From the NCBI GenBank assembly GCA_022707665.1, contig JAKJAE010000187.1, positions 1 through 5,958 on the forward strand: 5,958 nucleotides of DNA. Direction: 5' to 3'. Positions 4,713 to 5,958 of the stretch are shown piece after piece. A program made the position numbers and the translations under genes. Source of the DNA: Chloroflexota bacterium (GTDB lineage: Bacteria > Chloroflexota > Anaerolineae > B4-G1 > SLSP01). The stretch's first letter is position 1. Every line of letters begins with the position of its first letter. The notes under the pieces were generated by a model. It did no database searches. It was not told the DNA's origin and saw only the letters and a program-made list of their open reading frames with translations.

Positions 4713-4746
4713 TTTCCCCTCAGCCGTTCCGACGGCTGGGGGGAAA
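4713..4746. repeat. Long hairpin beside the methyltransferase N-terminus
   Basis: Fifteen-base arms (4713-4727 and 4732-4746) pair with one G-T wobble around a TCCG loop; the arms read TTTCCCCTCAGCCGT and ACGGCTGGGGGGAAA. No T-run follows on either strand. It lies just upstream of where the MmeI-like homology begins (4679), in the place a promoter or start would be expected, with a second small palindrome AGACG-A-CGTCT at 4700-4710. Confidence 0.65.
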
Positions 4747-4980
4747 CACTAAGGGGGGGCCGGGTCTGCGCCTTCCAGTTTCCTACCAAATTGATGGCGG
4801 CTCTTGCTATGCTGCCTGAAAAGGTGTAGTTTAGCACTATCAGCGCTCCCGCGACACCGGGCAGGGTGTCGTGGGCGGCGCCCCTTTGAGGTGCAGTCTT
4901 TCTGAGCCGACCGTCGGATGCCACGCGCGCCAGCACTTCCGCCCGGAAGTCAATGCACGTTTGATCTATGGGAGGTGCCT
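4747..4980. other. Divergent intergenic region upstream of the lipoprotein
   Basis: No supported gene. A hairpin CGACACC (4852-4858) with GGTGTCG (4865-4871) is present. AT-richer sequence at about 4775-4840 (TTGATG at 4791, TATGCT at 4808) may contain a promoter for the lipoprotein, but the hexamers do not space well, so no promoter is called. Confidence 0.4.
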
Positions 4981-5934
4981 GTGTTTCGTACGTTGAGTCA
5001 AACTGTAAGGTCTGTGCGGTTGTTGGGAGCCGCGATCCTGGTCGCGGCTGTTCTCGTTGGATGCCTGCCGGCGCCTGCGCCCATCCCGATTGCGCCGGCG
5101 GATCCTGTGGCGTCGCTCCCTGCGCTGCCGGCTGCAAGGAGCGTGGCCGTGCGCTCTTATGCGGACGCTCTGTCGCGCATCGCTGCGATCAGGTCGCGCG
5201 TGGACGAGGTCGGCGGGCAGATCGACATGGGCGTCAACGGCGAGCCGCTCAACTGCCGCGCCTACTTCGACCTCTATCAGGAGATCGCCGCGCTGCCCAC
5301 ATGGGAGGCCGCCGGAGATGGCGAGCTGCTGGCGTGGGCCGTCGACACCTACAACGAGGGCCTGAGTACGCTGCTCAAGGGCGGGCGCGACGTGTATAAC
5401 CACTGCGAGGCGTTCCTCTTGGGCACGGCGACTACCGACGAGGTGGCGCCGCTCTCGTGGAGCTATGCGCGTTGGAGCGTCGCCGAGGGGGTTGCGGGGC
5501 TGGCCGCGATCGCCGAGCGGCTCGGGGCCGAGATGCCCGCTACGACCACGTTCGTGGGCCTTGGTGGGCAGATCCTGAAGGCGACGGGCGAGGCCATCGA
5601 TATCGCGGGCGACCTGGGTTACCAGATCGACAAGCACCTGGTGACGTGCCCGGTGTTCATCGAGCGCTATGAGGCGCTCGCGGGGCTGCCGACGCTCACC
5701 GTGGGCGGGGCCGATGCCGTGATCCAGCGGGCCTATGGGGAGTACCGGGGGGCTGTGGATGGCGTGATGGCCGGTACTCGCGACCAGTATCTGGATTGCC
5801 AGGACTTCGTGGCACAAGGTCTGGAGTCGCGCCCCATCCCCACGCTCACGTGGACGGTGGCGCGCAAGAGCATCGAGGATGCGTTGGGCGCGTTGCATCA
5901 GGTTGAGGCGTGGTTGGCGGACTACGCCAAGTAG
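4981..5934 (+). CDS. Lipoprotein with two cysteine-paired repeat modules, unknown family
   Basis: The 317-residue protein begins at GTG 4981 after GGAGGT (4971-4976, 4-nt spacing). An in-frame ATG at 4918 lacks this SD and would bury the signal peptide. The N-terminus has R3/R10/R13, a hydrophobic stretch LLGAAILVAAVLVG (14-27) and a lipobox LVGC with C28, so it is probably exported and lipid-anchored. A Pro/Ala linker (29-50) follows. The rest consists of two related helical modules, about 60-182 and 191-314. C92/C142 and C223/C273 are spaced 50 residues in both, and Y99/Y230, LPT 105-107/236-238, R-D-x-Y 136-139/267-270, L-S/T-W 158-160/289-291 and AR 163-164/294-295 repeat with an exact period of 131. 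About 20 of 75 aligned positions are identical. The cysteines may form one disulfide per module (inference). I do not recognise the family, and no neighbour suggests a function; 24 bases remain after its stop. Confidence 0.88.
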   Translation: MFRTLSQTVRSVRLLGAAILVAAVLVGCLPAPAPIPIAPADPVASLPALPAARSVAVRSYADALSRIAAIRSRVDEVGGQIDMGVNGEPLNCRAYFDLYQEIAALPTWEAAGDGELLAWAVDTYNEGLSTLLKGGRDVYNHCEAFLLGTATTDEVAPLSWSYARWSVAEGVAGLAAIAERLGAEMPATTTFVGLGGQILKATGEAIDIAGDLGYQIDKHLVTCPVFIERYEALAGLPTLTVGGADAVIQRAYGEYRGAVDGVMAGTRDQYLDCQDFVAQGLESRPIPTLTWTVARKSIEDALGALHQVEAWLADYAK

Positions 5935-5958
5935 TTCGCGTTGTCAGGAAGGGATCGG

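Noticed and set aside
4694..5137. Minus-strand open frame across the divergent intergenic region
   Set aside because: Overlaps the lipoprotein start and the 4713-4746 hairpin; low-complexity ends and no recognisable domain.
4966..5898. Long open frame on the minus strand (310 codons) opposite the lipoprotein
   Set aside because: It is antisense to a gene with SD, lipobox and an internal repeat in register; its protein is Arg/His-rich without domain-like pattern, as usual for the opposite strand of GC-rich genes.

Overview
This is a GC-rich bacterial accessory segment. It holds remains of several toxin-antitoxin-type modules, a broken restriction-modification block, a split chromate-response regulator and one unfamiliar lipoprotein. 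I infer an environmental bacterium, possibly Chloroflexota. That rests on the protein wording (HicB, ASCH and UPF0175 variants) and on short GGGCGAA.../...TTCGCCC palindromes between genes, and no marker gene confirms it. No rRNA, tRNA, CRISPR array or complete insertion sequence was seen.

Layout from left to right. At 4-857 (minus), ChrB is divided into two genes, an N-terminal regulatory half and a C-terminal half, joined by an ATGA overlap. Their promoter contains a perfect 10-bp inverted repeat spanning the -10 box and reaching the start codon. At 881-1228 there is no gene, but there is a compact nested-palindrome element (985-1080). At 1229-1577 (minus) is an MNT nucleotidyltransferase (MntA-like) whose 5' end looks frameshifted. 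At 1829-2053 (plus) is a HicB-like antitoxin followed by a possible hicA scrap. At 2176-2961 (minus) is a Phd/YefM antitoxin plus PIN toxin pair with a palindromic promoter/operator.

At 3244-4679 (minus) is a decayed block. It contains the N-terminal nuclease part of an MmeI-like type IIL/IIG enzyme (D-X9-E-X-K motif present, no usable start codon). A large deletion has removed the methyltransferase core, and a palindrome lies at the junction. The C-terminal tail of the same enzyme follows. Its stop overlaps the start of an ASCH-domain gene, whose 3' end runs out of frame into the C-terminal part of a UPF0175 antitoxin-like protein. The ancestral arrangement was probably a coupled RM enzyme - ASCH - UPF0175 operon.

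At 4981-5934 (plus) is an intact lipoprotein of 317 residues built from two copies of a cysteine-paired module with exact 131-residue periodicity. I do not recognise its family, and it is the best candidate for something undescribed. Apart from the chrB pair, phd-PIN, hicB and the lipoprotein, most genes here carry lesions, so the segment reads as a decaying defence/TA island with small palindromic repeats at several breakpoints.
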